Part shown: positions 42,876 to 51,481 of the stretch, piece after piece | Numbering within the stretch: the stretch's first letter is position 1 | Layout of the letters: each line of letters starts with the position of its first letter | Assembly (NCBI GenBank): GCA_016208685.1 | Contig: JACQXM010000024.1 | Location: forward strand, 62,001 to 126,000 | DNA: 64,000 nt | DNA from: Planctomycetota bacterium | GTDB lineage: Bacteria > Planctomycetota > Phycisphaerae > UBA1845 | Direction: 5' to 3' | The notes under the pieces: model-generated | What the model was told of the DNA's origin: nothing | Seen by the model: the letters and a program-made list of their open reading frames with translations, nothing else | Database searches by the model: none | Translations under genes and position numbers: made by a program

Positions 42876-43610
42876 TTATTTCCCCTTCGCCGACGCCTTA
42901 TCGGTTACCCCGGCGGCCGGCCGCTCCCAGGTGAGCAGTACCCGGCGCAGGGTCGGCCCGTGAACAACCAGGTCATAGTCGAACGGACCGAGGAACCGCA
43001 ACCCGCATCGGCGCACCGACCGTTCCACGCGCACGCGCTCCTCGCCCGACGGCGGGGCCGACGCGAACAGCACCAACGCCCCGCCCGGCGCAACGTGCTG
43101 CCCCACTTTGCTTACGCATTCCGCAGCCTTGGCTACCGCCCGCGCCGTCACCAGGCTGAACCCCTGCCCCGGAGTCCATTCCTCCGCGCGGGCATGCCGG
43201 GCAGCCAGGTTCGGAAGGCGTAACGCAGCGCCCGTTGCCGCCACGAAACCGGCTTTTTTGCCTGTCGAATCGATGGCCGTGACTTGCCATTGCGGGCACA
43301 TGACCGCCAGCGGCACGGCTGGGAATCCGGCGCCGGTGCCGACGTCGAGGACATTGGTAATCGTGCGCCCGGCGGCGGATGCCCACGCCAACACCGACAG
43401 CGAGTCCGCGAAGTGCTTCACCGCCGCCTCGTGCGGGTCCGTAACCCGCGTGAGGTTCATTACCCGGTTGGTGTCGGTCACCGCCTGGTAGTGTCGGTAC
43501 AGCAGGTCGATTTGCCCCGGAAGGAGTTTCAAGCGCCACGACGATACAGCGGCAAGGAGCGACGCCTCGAAGACTTCGCGCTCGTGGGGAATGGCTGGCT
43601 CCAATTCCAT
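42876..43610 (-). CDS. rsmG: 16S rRNA (guanine(527)-N7)-methyltransferase RsmG
   Basis: This 244-residue protein is a class I SAM-dependent methyltransferase of the GidB/RsmG family. Family signatures are TNRVMNLTRVTDPHEAAVKHFADSL, the SAM site NVLDVGTGAGFPAVPLA, and VTARAVA. ATG 43610 gives a normal N terminus; the open frame extends to 43703 without homologous features. It would methylate G527 of 16S rRNA, a change that affects sensitivity to streptomycin. The usual partner mnmG is not in this window. It follows the start of the FHA gene on the same strand by about 140 bases. Confidence 0.93.
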   Translation of the reverse strand: MELEPAIPHEREVFEASLLAAVSSWRLKLLPGQIDLLYRHYQAVTDTNRVMNLTRVTDPHEAAVKHFADSLSVLAWASAAGRTITNVLDVGTGAGFPAVPLAVMCPQWQVTAIDSTGKKAGFVAATGAALRLPNLAARHARAEEWTPGQGFSLVTARAVAKAAECVSKVGQHVAPGGALVLFASAPPSGEERVRVERSVRRCGLRFLGPFDYDLVVHGPTLRRVLLTWERPAAGVTDKASAKGK

Positions 43611-43897
43611 GTTCGCGCCGGGGCGACCGGATGCCGCCAACATGCATGCGGGAGACACCCTAGGGACGCCGGCCGCCGGCGCGGCGGCTGCCCCGACTGC
43701 CACTCCATGCTCGCCGCAATTATCGACCGGCGCGGCGCCGTTCGCCGCGCAGGCCGCTTTCGTTCACCGGACGCAGGGGGCAGTCGATAGCCGGGTAACG
43801 ACAACCACAGCGCATGGAGGCGAGCTTATTGGGCGACGGAGCGCATCGATTCCGCGCGTGCATCGCGCCATCCATCGTTCCTACGGAGCTCAAACGC

Positions 43898-46063
43898 ATG
43901 TTAGATCACTTCGCGTGTTTCTGCAAACGGCGGCTGACGCTGGGGGTTGCCACGCTCCTGGTTGCAATCGCCGGGTGCACGGGGTCGTCGCCGCGCGGCG
44001 CCGCCGGCGGCGAAACCAACGGAACCAATGATAACAACTCCACGGATACCTCCGCGGCGCGCGTGTACGCCAGTCCCGGCGGGACCGCCGGCCTACAATT
44101 CGCAGCCGCGGAGTCGGGGGCCGCGACGTTGACCTCGTTTAATCCGGGCGCGTTCGTACAGACAGCGCCGACGGGCGCCGCAGCCACGGACGATACGGCG
44201 ACCGACGAGGAAATCGACCCGGCACAAATTGATGGAGGGGCTCCTCCCCCGCCCCCGCCGCCTCCGCCGGACGGGGGGACGGCACCCCCGCCGCCGCCAC
44301 CCGATGGGTCAACACCTCCCCCTCCGCCGCCGGACGGGACGCTCCCCCCGCCGCCTCCGCCGGGTGGAACGCTCCCGCCGCCACCCGACGGCGCTCAACC
44401 GCCGCCTGGTGGTACGATGCCCCCTCCGCCCGGGGGAACGCTTCCCCCGCCGCCGCCGCCGGATGGGAGCATGCCGCCTCCGCCTGGCGGCATGTTACCG
44501 CCGCCACCTGGAGGAACCCTGCCGCCGCCCCCCCCCGACAGTATGCCTCCGCCTCCGCCTGGGGGAACGCCTCCTCCTCCCCCGCCCCCGCCGCCTCCGC
44601 CGGACGGGGGGACGGCACCCCCGCCGCCGCCACCCGATGGGTCAACACCTCCCCCTCCGCCGCCGGACGGGAACAACATGGGGATAATGCCGCCGCCACC
44701 GGGAACCCCGCCGCCGGGTGGGTTCCCGCCGGGGACGCCGCCACCTCCGGGGACTCCTCCGCCGGGCGGCAACGCACCGATCCCATTCGCCCAGATTCCG
44801 TTCGCACAGTTCCTGCAAGACCATCCGCTGGAAACGGTTCTCCCGAACATCCCGCCCAAATTCGAGCCCGGCGCGGCATTCGGGCAGTTCCGGTTGGGGT
44901 TCGTGCCGCCGCCCCCGCCGAACTTCCCGCCGTTCCCGCCGCCGCCACCGAACCTTGCCGGTGGAGCGCCGCCGAACTTCGGCTTCGGGGCCTTCATGCC
45001 GCCGCCTCCAGGAACTCCCGGCGCCCCCCCACCTCCTCCGGGTGGATTCCCGCCCGGAACGCCGCCGCCTTCCGGCACCGCTCCGCCCGGCACTCCGGGC
45101 GTGCCTCCGGCCATGCCGGGTCTGCCGCCCGGACTGCCGGACGGCTTCTACGAATTCCATGATGCGATCGCCGGGTTGCGTGACTACCTGACCACCGGCG
45201 CTTTCGTGCCTCCGGGCTTTCTTCCGCCGCCGCCTCCCGGCACCGCTCCGCCCGGCACAGGGCCGTTCCCGCCGGGAACCGGACCGTTCCCCGCGGGCCC
45301 GCCGCCGGGAATCATCTTCCCTGAGTTCGAGCAACTTGCGGAGTTCCTGCCGCCGACCTTCCTGCCGCCCGAGGCAGTCGCCACGGCGTTCGAGAACTTC
45401 GGCGTCGGGCATCCGCTGATTGGTGCGGAGGGCGACGTGAATCCGGACCTCGAGGTGGCGCTCGAGGAGCACCCGCCGGTTCCGGAAGGGTTCGCGGGCT
45501 TCGACTTCACCGGCGATGCGCCGCAATTCGATGATCTGTTCACCGTCTACGATGCCGCGAACGTTGGCCAGACCAAGCGCGGCCAGGTGAACGCGACCCA
45601 GGAAGGCGTTCTCGACGACGGTAGTACGCTGCGCTCCAGCGATACGACGGTGATCGAGGCCATCCTCGGCGAAGCGACACCGCTGGTGCAGATGCAGCCG
45701 GGCGTTTTCCAGACCCAATGGGTCGTGGACATCTACCAGCAAACGACCTCGCACTTCCGCGTGGAACATCCCGATGACCCGGAGAACCCCGTGGAGTTCG
45801 ACGAGACACGGGAGCAGTTCAGCCAGATGACGTGGACCATGCTTATCGAAGAGGTGGACACAGACGGCGACGGCGTGGCCGATGAGTTGCGGACCACGGG
45901 CGGCAACGTCGTTGACCTCCTCGACGAAGCCAGCGAAGGAGACCATCCGGAAGGACTCCCGCCCTTACCTCCGCCGCCCGGGATGTTGCTGCCCTTCCAG
46001 TTCCAAGGCGTGCTGAAGAACCCGGCCGCCGAGCCTCCGGCCCCGCCGGTGGAAGAGCCGTAG
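43898..46063 (+). CDS. Proline-rich repetitive lipoprotein
   Basis: This 721-residue protein starts with a signal peptide ending in the lipobox LVAIAGC. Residues of about 110-310 are almost only PPPPPP-DGG/GGT-type repeats, and a second proline-rich stretch follows around 330-490. The C terminus (about 500-721) is a normal globular-looking domain containing DTDGDGVADEL, a calcium-loop-like motif. ATG 43898 has GGAG nine bases upstream. A perfect 99-base in-frame repeat within the gene indicates recent internal duplication. The proline repeat probably spans or decorates the cell surface. No family was recognised. Confidence 0.78.
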   Translation: MLDHFACFCKRRLTLGVATLLVAIAGCTGSSPRGAAGGETNGTNDNNSTDTSAARVYASPGGTAGLQFAAAESGAATLTSFNPGAFVQTAPTGAAATDDTATDEEIDPAQIDGGAPPPPPPPPPDGGTAPPPPPPDGSTPPPPPPDGTLPPPPPPGGTLPPPPDGAQPPPGGTMPPPPGGTLPPPPPPDGSMPPPPGGMLPPPPGGTLPPPPPDSMPPPPPGGTPPPPPPPPPPPDGGTAPPPPPPDGSTPPPPPPDGNNMGIMPPPPGTPPPGGFPPGTPPPPGTPPPGGNAPIPFAQIPFAQFLQDHPLETVLPNIPPKFEPGAAFGQFRLGFVPPPPPNFPPFPPPPPNLAGGAPPNFGFGAFMPPPPGTPGAPPPPPGGFPPGTPPPSGTAPPGTPGVPPAMPGLPPGLPDGFYEFHDAIAGLRDYLTTGAFVPPGFLPPPPPGTAPPGTGPFPPGTGPFPAGPPPGIIFPEFEQLAEFLPPTFLPPEAVATAFENFGVGHPLIGAEGDVNPDLEVALEEHPPVPEGFAGFDFTGDAPQFDDLFTVYDAANVGQTKRGQVNATQEGVLDDGSTLRSSDTTVIEAILGEATPLVQMQPGVFQTQWVVDIYQQTTSHFRVEHPDDPENPVEFDETREQFSQMTWTMLIEEVDTDGDGVADELRTTGGNVVDLLDEASEGDHPEGLPPLPPPPGMLLPFQFQGVLKNPAAEPPAPPVEEP
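44241..44672 (+). repeat. Two perfect 99-base direct repeats in the proline-rich gene
   Basis: The 99 bases at 44241-44339 are identical to those at 44574-44672. The distance is 333 bases, exactly 111 codons, so both copies are read in the same frame. Synonymous positions are also identical, which points to recent duplication or gene conversion. Surrounding sequence consists of diverged related units (PPP plus DG/GG). Confidence 0.95.
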
Positions 46064-46415
46064 GCAACGCCGTCGGCCTGGCGCCGCGGGGGCTCGGACC
46101 CCGACGGTGATCGGGTGGCTTCGCTGTTTACCGGGATGGAAGAACGCGGGCGGCATGGCGGCACCTCGCCGTCATGCCGCCCACTGCATTCATATTCCCG
46201 GATTCCGAATTCCTCTCACGTTCAACACTCCCGTCCCACCGACTTTGCCCAGCTTTCGGTCCCATCCTGCGCACGTGCGATAACATCGGTGCCTTCCCGT
46301 GGCATTCCCCCGGTGCCATGCTTGTTGCGCTGTCCGATTGACTTCGTCGAGGATCGCGCCAAGAAGTTCGTAGAGACGCTCCAACCACGGGGTAGGTTCC
46401 ACAACTTGGTGCGGT
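46064..46415. other. 352-base gap containing one long hairpin
   Basis: No gene is supported between the proline-rich and zincin-like genes. The only clear structure is the hairpin at 46148-46182. The short open stretch up to 46415 belongs to the upstream extension of the following gene and has no start codon of the usual type. Confidence 0.45.
46148..46182 (+). terminator. Long hairpin after the proline-rich gene
   Basis: Bases 46148-46161 pair with 46169-46182 over 14 positions with one G-U pair, around a seven-base loop. It lies 84 bases after the stop codon. There is no oligo-T tract after it, so it may be a factor-dependent terminator, an mRNA 3' stabiliser or a dispersed palindrome. Confidence 0.5.
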
Positions 46416-47246
46416 TTGTGGGGAGGGGGAAAGAAGCTGAATCCCGCGATACGTTATCGCTGCGCGCCGTGGCCGGCGGTTATCGGCCTGGCAGTCGGGC
46501 CCCTGCTGGGGAGCATGGGGTGCGGCGTAGATCTCGCCCAGACGCCCGCGGCCCGCCCGCTCGTTGCCTCTGAGTGCGCGGCCGGCAACGCCTCCGCGAA
46601 GGCCCCGGCGCTGGTGGTGCTCGACTGGACGGGCGGTAGGAGCCCCATTTATCCCGACCGCGATTTCGCCGCTATTGATCTGACGTCCTTCGCCGTGAGC
46701 GAAGGAGGCACGCTGGCGGACGATGCCGAGATGTTCCACGAACTGGTCCGCCTCGAGGTGGGCAAGGTGTTCTGCGATTGGAATCAGGTCAATGTGGTCC
46801 TCCGCAACGGCGAGGACGACCAGGAGGGCCTGCTGGCCGACACCATCGTGCACATGACGCACGAGGTTCGCCCCGACGGCAACATGGACATCGGCCAGGG
46901 CGAGTACGACCCCTGCGACCGACAAAACGACAACGCCGCGATCATCTTCGGCAAGCGCATCGCCCAATTGGGCAGCGTCTACAGTTTCGACGAGTGGGTG
47001 AACGTCTTCGCCAACGTCTGCGCCCACGAAGTCGCACACACCCTGGGCTACGGCCACATCCGTCGCGAAGATCGGCCGGAATCAGAGCGGTCGCTGTTTA
47101 TCGAACTCATGCTCGACCGCCATACCATGACCGAAATGCGCCGGCCGCAGCGGTTCATCGCGGACCAGACGAACTGCCCGGACGAACTCCCGGCGGACAC
47201 GGCAGCGCTTCAGGGCGCGAGCATTCTGGCCTGTGGATGTCACTGA
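46416..47246 (+). CDS. Zincin-like metalloprotease lipoprotein
   Basis: This protein of about 276 residues contains the extended metzincin-type zinc site HEVAHTLGYGH, in which the three histidines follow HExxHxxGxxH. The N terminus has an alanine/leucine-rich signal ending at LLGSMGC, a lipobox. The rest has a Cys-rich end (ILACGCH). No ATG or GTG start exists in the frame before the signal peptide. The plausible starts are TTG 46416 and CTG 46437, the latter preceded by GGGAGGGGG. Such lipoproteins are surface or periplasmic endopeptidases; the substrate is unknown. Confidence 0.78.
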   Translation: MWGGGKKLNPAIRYRCAPWPAVIGLAVGPLLGSMGCGVDLAQTPAARPLVASECAAGNASAKAPALVVLDWTGGRSPIYPDRDFAAIDLTSFAVSEGGTLADDAEMFHELVRLEVGKVFCDWNQVNVVLRNGEDDQEGLLADTIVHMTHEVRPDGNMDIGQGEYDPCDRQNDNAAIIFGKRIAQLGSVYSFDEWVNVFANVCAHEVAHTLGYGHIRREDRPESERSLFIELMLDRHTMTEMRRPQRFIADQTNCPDELPADTAALQGASILACGCH

Positions 47247-47353
47247 CCTTTCGCCGCGGCGAGGCAGCCAACTCAGAATTCAGAGTTCTGAATTAGGAAT
47301 TCCATGCCTGCCTCAACTCTGCTGTATCGGGAGCGCCACAGTGGCCGACCGGT

Positions 47354-48388
47354 TCATTGTCCCGTCGTGCCCGCGTCCGTCATGTCGATCTTCGCGGCGT
47401 GGATCTCCGTGGGGATGAACCGCCGCTCGATCAGGTCGCTCATGGCGATTGGCCGCTCCAGAATCCCCGCTCTGATCGCCATGTCGTGGATGCGTTGCAG
47501 CTCATCGTCGGTGGGCGTGAGCATGCGATAGCTGACGCGGTCCGGGGGTGTTGTAAGCACATGGCGCACCACTTTCTCGTCCTGACGGAAGTAGGGCGCC
47601 GCCACCTTGGCGGCCTCGAGCCGATGCCCTTCGGCCCATTCCCCGCTTTCGGCGATGCCCCGCACCAGGTCGGCCACCACTTCAGGCTTTTCAGCAATCA
47701 ACTTCTCGCTGACCACCAACACGCAGGAGATAAACCGCGGCCAGATGTCCTTGACGTGATAGAGCACTCGCCCTGTGCCGTCCAACTCCGCCCGCGCGGC
47801 GTGAGGTTCGCCGATGAAATAGGCGTCGATCGCTCCCACGGCCAAAGCGCCCGGCATATCGGGCGGCGGCAGTTCCATGAAGCTGATCTCCTGCGGTCCG
47901 ACCCCTTCGTCCTCCATCAGCTTGCGAATCACCAGATTCTGGTTGCTGTATTTGCTGGGAATGCCCAGCGTCTTGCCGCGAAGGTCGCGCAGGCTGCGGG
48001 CGGCGCTATCGGCGCGCACCATGACCGTGGAGCCGTCACGATGGCCGAGGTACGCGATCTTCGCGGGCACGCCCTGCTCGCGCAGCTTCATCGCCAGGGG
48101 AGCGATGAAGAAACACGCCTGTAGCCGGCCGGCCTTGAACGCCTCGGCCATGCTGGGAAAATCTGCGTAGCGCTGCGACACGAACCGTGTCGACGTGCTG
48201 GTACGGGTGGCGAAGTCCGTAACCGGGCACGTCAGGTGTCAGGTCACGGGCAGGAAGCCGACGTTGAGCGTTTCCCGCGCGCCGCTGCCTCCGCCGCGCC
48301 GCTGGAGGCCGAACCGCGCGGCCGCCAGCAACGCCACCACTCCCAGTGCCACCACGCCGCGAACCACCAGCGGTGAAGGCTTCTTCAT
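47354..48388 (-). CDS. ABC transporter substrate-binding protein (NMT1/SsuA type) with in-frame TGA; candidate selenoprotein
   Basis: The frame from ATG 48388 (GGGAG seven bases upstream) to 47354 is 344 residues with one internal TGA at 48241-48239, codon 50. Codons 1-49 give a signal anchor (residues 8-24) and the start of the mature domain, ending LNVGFLPVT. After the TGA the same frame continues as HLTCPVTDF and then runs 294 codons without interruption, with family features such as FPSMAEAFKAGRLQA, YLGHRDGSTVMVRAD and LVVSEKLIAEKPEVVADLV. In relatives recalled from memory this position is cysteine (VTCHLTC). Selenocysteine insertion, a pseudogene or a sequencing error are the options. 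The downstream hairpin and intact frame favour selenocysteine. A start at GTG 48181 would drop the signal and mature N terminus. The substrate is unknown. Confidence 0.72.
48192..48233 (-). promoter_or_regulatory. Candidate bacterial SECIS-like stem-loop after the in-frame TGA
   Basis: Starting six bases after TGA (48241-48239), minus-strand GACGTGC (48233-48227) pairs with GCACGTC (48198-48192). Within it, GGU-U-ACGG (48224-48217) pairs with CCGUACC (48206-48200), leaving one bulged U and a ten-base apical loop. Known bacterial SECIS elements lie just downstream of UGA, inside the coding sequence, and often carry a bulged U near the top. The apical loop here does not begin with G unless the closing pair opens, so the fit is partial. 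The structure was found by eye. Confidence 0.45.
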
Positions 48389-48442
48389 CAGAGTTCTCCC
48401 AGGAAAATACGATGTCCGCACGCCGGACGCGCCCACGCCCGG

Positions 48443-49222
48443 TTACGCCTTCTGCCTGTTGCCCGACGCCCCGTTCCGGCGCGGCGAGGAGTTCGACTCT
48501 AATCCCATCTCCGCAAGCACGGTGTGTATGGCCTCCACCACCAGCGGATGAGTCAGGCTCCGCGGGCGCGGCAGTTCCACCTGAAGGGCACGACAAACCC
48601 GACCCGGTCGCTCCGTCAGCACCACGACCCGATCAGCGAGCTGCGCCGCCTCCTCGATATCATGCGTCACGAAGAGCACGGTTCGTGGTCGCTCGGCGAG
48701 AAGGCGGGCCAACTCCTGCCGCATGCGCAGCCGGGCGATGTAGTCGAGGGACGAAAAAGGCTCGTCCATAAGCAGAATCTCCGATTCGCCCGCCAGCGCC
48801 CGGGCCAGTTCCACAAGCTGCCGCATACCGCCCGAAAGCTGGTGCGGATAATGGTCCGCGAAGCGCGGCAGCCCGATGAGCCCCAGGAGATCGTCCAACC
48901 GCCGACGGCGTTCCATGGTATCCGGCACATCGCGAAGCCCCAGGAGCACGTTCTCGCCCGCGGTAAGCCAGGGGAACAGCCCGTCTTTCTGGTACACCAT
49001 CCGCACCCGCCCCTGGCGCGTGACCGACCCCGTCGTCGCGCGTTCGTACCCGGAGAGGATGTTCAGCAAAGTCGTCTTGCCGCAACCGGATGGACCCACG
49101 ATCGCGACGAACTCGTGTCGGCGCACCTGAAGATCCACGGCGCGCAGCGCCTCCAGGCTGCCAAAGTGTCGCGACAGCCCGCTGACCACCAGCACCTTAT
49201 CGTTCGTATCCCCACCGGACAC
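48443..49222 (-). CDS. ABC transporter ATP-binding subunit (SsuB/TauB type)
   Basis: This 259-residue ATPase powers the importer. Walker A GPSGCGKTT, the Q-loop MVYQKDGLFPWLT, the signature LSGGMRQLVELARAL, Walker B ILLMDEPFSSLD and the H-loop VTHDIEEA are all present. The family feeds sulfonate, nitrate, cyanate or pyrimidine precursor importers. Its start lies inside the 3' end of the permease gene (26-base overlap), so it is translationally coupled to it. The substrate-binding gene follows 54 bases downstream. Confidence 0.95.
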   Translation of the reverse strand: MSGGDTNDKVLVVSGLSRHFGSLEALRAVDLQVRRHEFVAIVGPSGCGKTTLLNILSGYERATTGSVTRQGRVRMVYQKDGLFPWLTAGENVLLGLRDVPDTMERRRRLDDLLGLIGLPRFADHYPHQLSGGMRQLVELARALAGESEILLMDEPFSSLDYIARLRMRQELARLLAERPRTVLFVTHDIEEAAQLADRVVVLTERPGRVCRALQVELPRPRSLTHPLVVEAIHTVLAEMGLESNSSPRRNGASGNRQKA

Positions 49223-49970
49223 TGGGCAACCTCGTCAAACCCGCCAGCAGGCGATCGATTATCACGCCGATCGCCCCGATGACAATCATCTCCACCACCA
49301 CGAGGTCCGTGCGCAGTCCGTTCCGCGCGTCCAGCACGGCGAATCCCAGCCCGTCACGACCGGCCACCATTTCCGCCGCGACGACCACAACCCAGGCGAC
49401 GCCGGCCGTCACCCGCAGCGCCGTGATCACCTCCGGCAGTATGGCGGGGAACGAAACCCGCGCAACAAGCTCCCAACCACCGATGCCGTGATCGCTCGCC
49501 ACGCGAAAGTACACCGAAGGAATGCTCGCCACGGCCAGTGTGGCCGCCAGCGCCAGCGGGAAGAACGACGCCATGAAGATCAGAAAGATAGCTGGCACGT
49601 CCCCGATGCCGAACCACAGCACGGCAAACGGCATCCAGGCAAGCGGGGACAAGTTTCGGAAGAAGTTAATCGCGGGGGTCATGGCGGCGCGGGCATACGC
49701 GCGGTGTCCCAACCATAAACCCAGCGGAATCCCCAGGACGACCGCCAGCGCGAACCCCGTGCCGACGCGAAAGAGCGACGCGACGGCGTCGTTGAGCAGC
49801 CGGCCGCTGCGCAGCTCCTCAACCATGCCTCGCGCCACCGCCCGCGGGCTGGGGAAGAGCGATTCGGGGAATACCCCGAGCGCAACGACGGCGGCCCAGA
49901 CAAGAACGGCCACCAACGCTAACGATATTGGCAAAAATCGCGGCGTACCGCGCACGGGCACCTGGGACAT
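49197..49970 (-). CDS. ABC transporter permease (SsuC/TauC type)
   Basis: This permease of about 257 residues has six transmembrane helices. The EAA cytoplasmic loop, here with HGIGGWELVARVSFPAILPEVITALR and a following GVAWVVVVAAEM, is the docking site for the ATPase. The longer frame begins at ATG 49979, but that codon lies inside a strong -10 box (TATAAT at 49983-49978). ATG 49970 (MSQVPVRG) is therefore the likely start, giving a leaderless message. It is the first gene of the importer operon (permease, ATPase, binding protein). Confidence 0.9.
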   Translation of the reverse strand: MSQVPVRGTPRFLPISLALVAVLVWAAVVALGVFPESLFPSPRAVARGMVEELRSGRLLNDAVASLFRVGTGFALAVVLGIPLGLWLGHRAYARAAMTPAINFFRNLSPLAWMPFAVLWFGIGDVPAIFLIFMASFFPLALAATLAVASIPSVYFRVASDHGIGGWELVARVSFPAILPEVITALRVTAGVAWVVVVAAEMVAGRDGLGFAVLDARNGLRTDLVVVEMIVIGAIGVIIDRLLAGLTRLPSVRWGYER

Positions 49971-49977
49971 CAGCCCC

Positions 49978-50007
49978 ATTATACCACGTTACGGTCCCGC
50001 AGGTCAG
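49978..50007 (-). promoter_or_regulatory. Promoter of the ABC importer operon
   Basis: On the minus strand, CTGACC (50007-50002, four of six to the -35 consensus) is followed after 18 bases by TATAAT (49983-49978) preceded by TGG, an exact extended -10. Transcription should start near 49971, essentially at ATG 49970. The -10 overlaps the upstream in-frame ATG at 49979, which argues against using that codon. Confidence 0.65.
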
Positions 50008-50119
50008 CCCCCTACTTCCGCTGGACGCCAGTCAAGTACGAACAATGGTCGAGGTAGGGGCGCTAGCCCGCAGTCGCAAGACGAATTCAATGCGCAGTCG
50101 GGAGCGCCGGCGGGTTCGG

Positions 50120-51481
50120 TCACAACAGCGTGCCCTTCAGGACCAGCATGGCGACGGTGAAGTAGATGATGATCCCCGTTACGTCCACCAGCGTGGCCAC
50201 AAACGGCGCCGAGGCGACGGCCGGGTCCAGTCCCAGTTTGCGCAGGATGAGCGGCAACATGGAGCCGACCAGCGTACCATAGAGAACTACTCCCACGAGT
50301 GCGGCCGCCACGGTCAACCCGATGAGAACGTAGTGCTCGCCGTACTGTTCCATCCGCCAGGGCCAGAACACCACACGTGCCAAGGCGATAAGACCGAGCA
50401 CGGCCCCCAGGGCGAACCCCGAGGCGAGCTCGCGGCGGAAGATGCGCCACCAGTCGTGCAGAGCGACCTCGCCGACGGCGAGGGAGCGCACGATGAGCGA
50501 AGTGGCCTGCGAGCCGCTGTTGCCGCCGCTGCTGATGATCAGCGGAACGAAGAGCATGAGCACGACGGCCTTGGCCAGCGCATCCTCAAAGTACAACATC
50601 GCCGAGGTCGTGAACATCTCGCCGAAAAGCAGCACCGAGAGCCAGATGGCCCGTTTGCGGATCATGGTACGCAGGCTGACGTCCATATACGGCGCCTCGA
50701 GGGTCTGCACGGCGGCCATCTTCTGGATGTCCTCCGTCACTTCCTCCTGGGCGATGTCCAGCACGTCGTCGACGGTCACCATGCCCACAAGCACCCCTTG
50801 CGAGTCGACCACGGGCAGGGCGACGCGGTCCAGGCGCTGGAACTCCTTAACCGCGATCTCCTGGTCCTGGTCGGCGCGGAGCGCGAAGTACTGGCGGTCC
50901 ATCTTTTCGCTGAGCGGTGCGCCGGGATCCATCAGCACCAGCTCGCGCAGGCGGATGTCGTCGAGCGTTTCCTTGTCGTGGCCCACGCGGCGGATGTGCT
51001 CCATCACCTGCGCCACGGTCCAATCCGCGGCTACCGACACGTGGTCGGGCGTCATAATGCGCCCCACGGATTTGGGCGGGTATCCCAGCAGATCCGTGGC
51101 GATGGTCCGTTCCTCAGGGGACAGCAGAGCGAGCAATCGCTTGGTGGCTGCGGCGGGAAGCTCTTCCAGCAACGCCGTTCGATCGTCCGGCGCCATGGCG
51201 TTCAAAACCGCTGCCACCTGCTCGTTGCCCAGACCCTTGAGGAGCTGTTCCTGCAGCTCGAACGGCATGTATTCGAAGATGTCCGCGGCGAACTCACGCG
51301 GCAGGAGGCGGAACACCACCGCCACTTCTTCCGGCGGCATGTCCGCGAAGATCTCGGCCACCGTGACCGGCGTCAGTCGGCGCAGTGCCGCCCGCAAACC
51401 GGTGAACTCGCGATTGGCGATCATCTCCGCGATGTCGGGTCCTACGAGTTTGCCGAACGTCACTGCGATGCCCTCGAACAC
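50120..51481 (-). CDS. mgtE: Magnesium transporter MgtE
   Basis: This protein has the MgtE order: an N-terminal helical superhelix domain (LRAALRRLTPVTVAEIFADMPPEEVAVVFRLL and following repeats), two CBS domains (VGRIMTPDHVSV and LPVVDSQGVLVGMVTVDDVLD) and a five-helix pore domain, including the conserved GGNSGSQATSLIVRSLA and PLILRKLGLDPAVASAPFVATLVD. MgtE is a magnesium-gated Mg2+ channel. The open frame extends upstream to 51688, overlapping purU by 95 bases. GTG 51481 gives the usual size of about 453 residues, but a TTG at 51577 cannot be excluded. No M-box-like leader can be recognised. Confidence 0.9.
   Translation of the reverse strand: MFEGIAVTFGKLVGPDIAEMIANREFTGLRAALRRLTPVTVAEIFADMPPEEVAVVFRLLPREFAADIFEYMPFELQEQLLKGLGNEQVAAVLNAMAPDDRTALLEELPAAATKRLLALLSPEERTIATDLLGYPPKSVGRIMTPDHVSVAADWTVAQVMEHIRRVGHDKETLDDIRLRELVLMDPGAPLSEKMDRQYFALRADQDQEIAVKEFQRLDRVALPVVDSQGVLVGMVTVDDVLDIAQEEVTEDIQKMAAVQTLEAPYMDVSLRTMIRKRAIWLSVLLFGEMFTTSAMLYFEDALAKAVVLMLFVPLIISSGGNSGSQATSLIVRSLAVGEVALHDWWRIFRRELASGFALGAVLGLIALARVVFWPWRMEQYGEHYVLIGLTVAAALVGVVLYGTLVGSMLPLILRKLGLDPAVASAPFVATLVDVTGIIIYFTVAMLVLKGTLL

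Noticed and set aside
44241-44672. CRISPR-like repeat array
   Set aside because: The repeats lie inside a coding frame, are long and spaced by related proline codons, and lack unique spacers.
46128-47057. A 309-codon minus-strand open frame
   Set aside because: The opposite strand carries HEVAHTLGYGH and a lipoprotein signal; the minus frame has no recognisable features.
47354-48181. Start of the substrate-binding gene at GTG 48181
   Set aside because: It removes the signal peptide and mature N terminus, leaves an unexplained intact upstream frame, and has no ribosome binding site.
48239-48241. Frameshift as explanation for the split binding protein
   Set aside because: Both halves read in the same frame across TGA, so only a stop codon, not an insertion or deletion, separates them.
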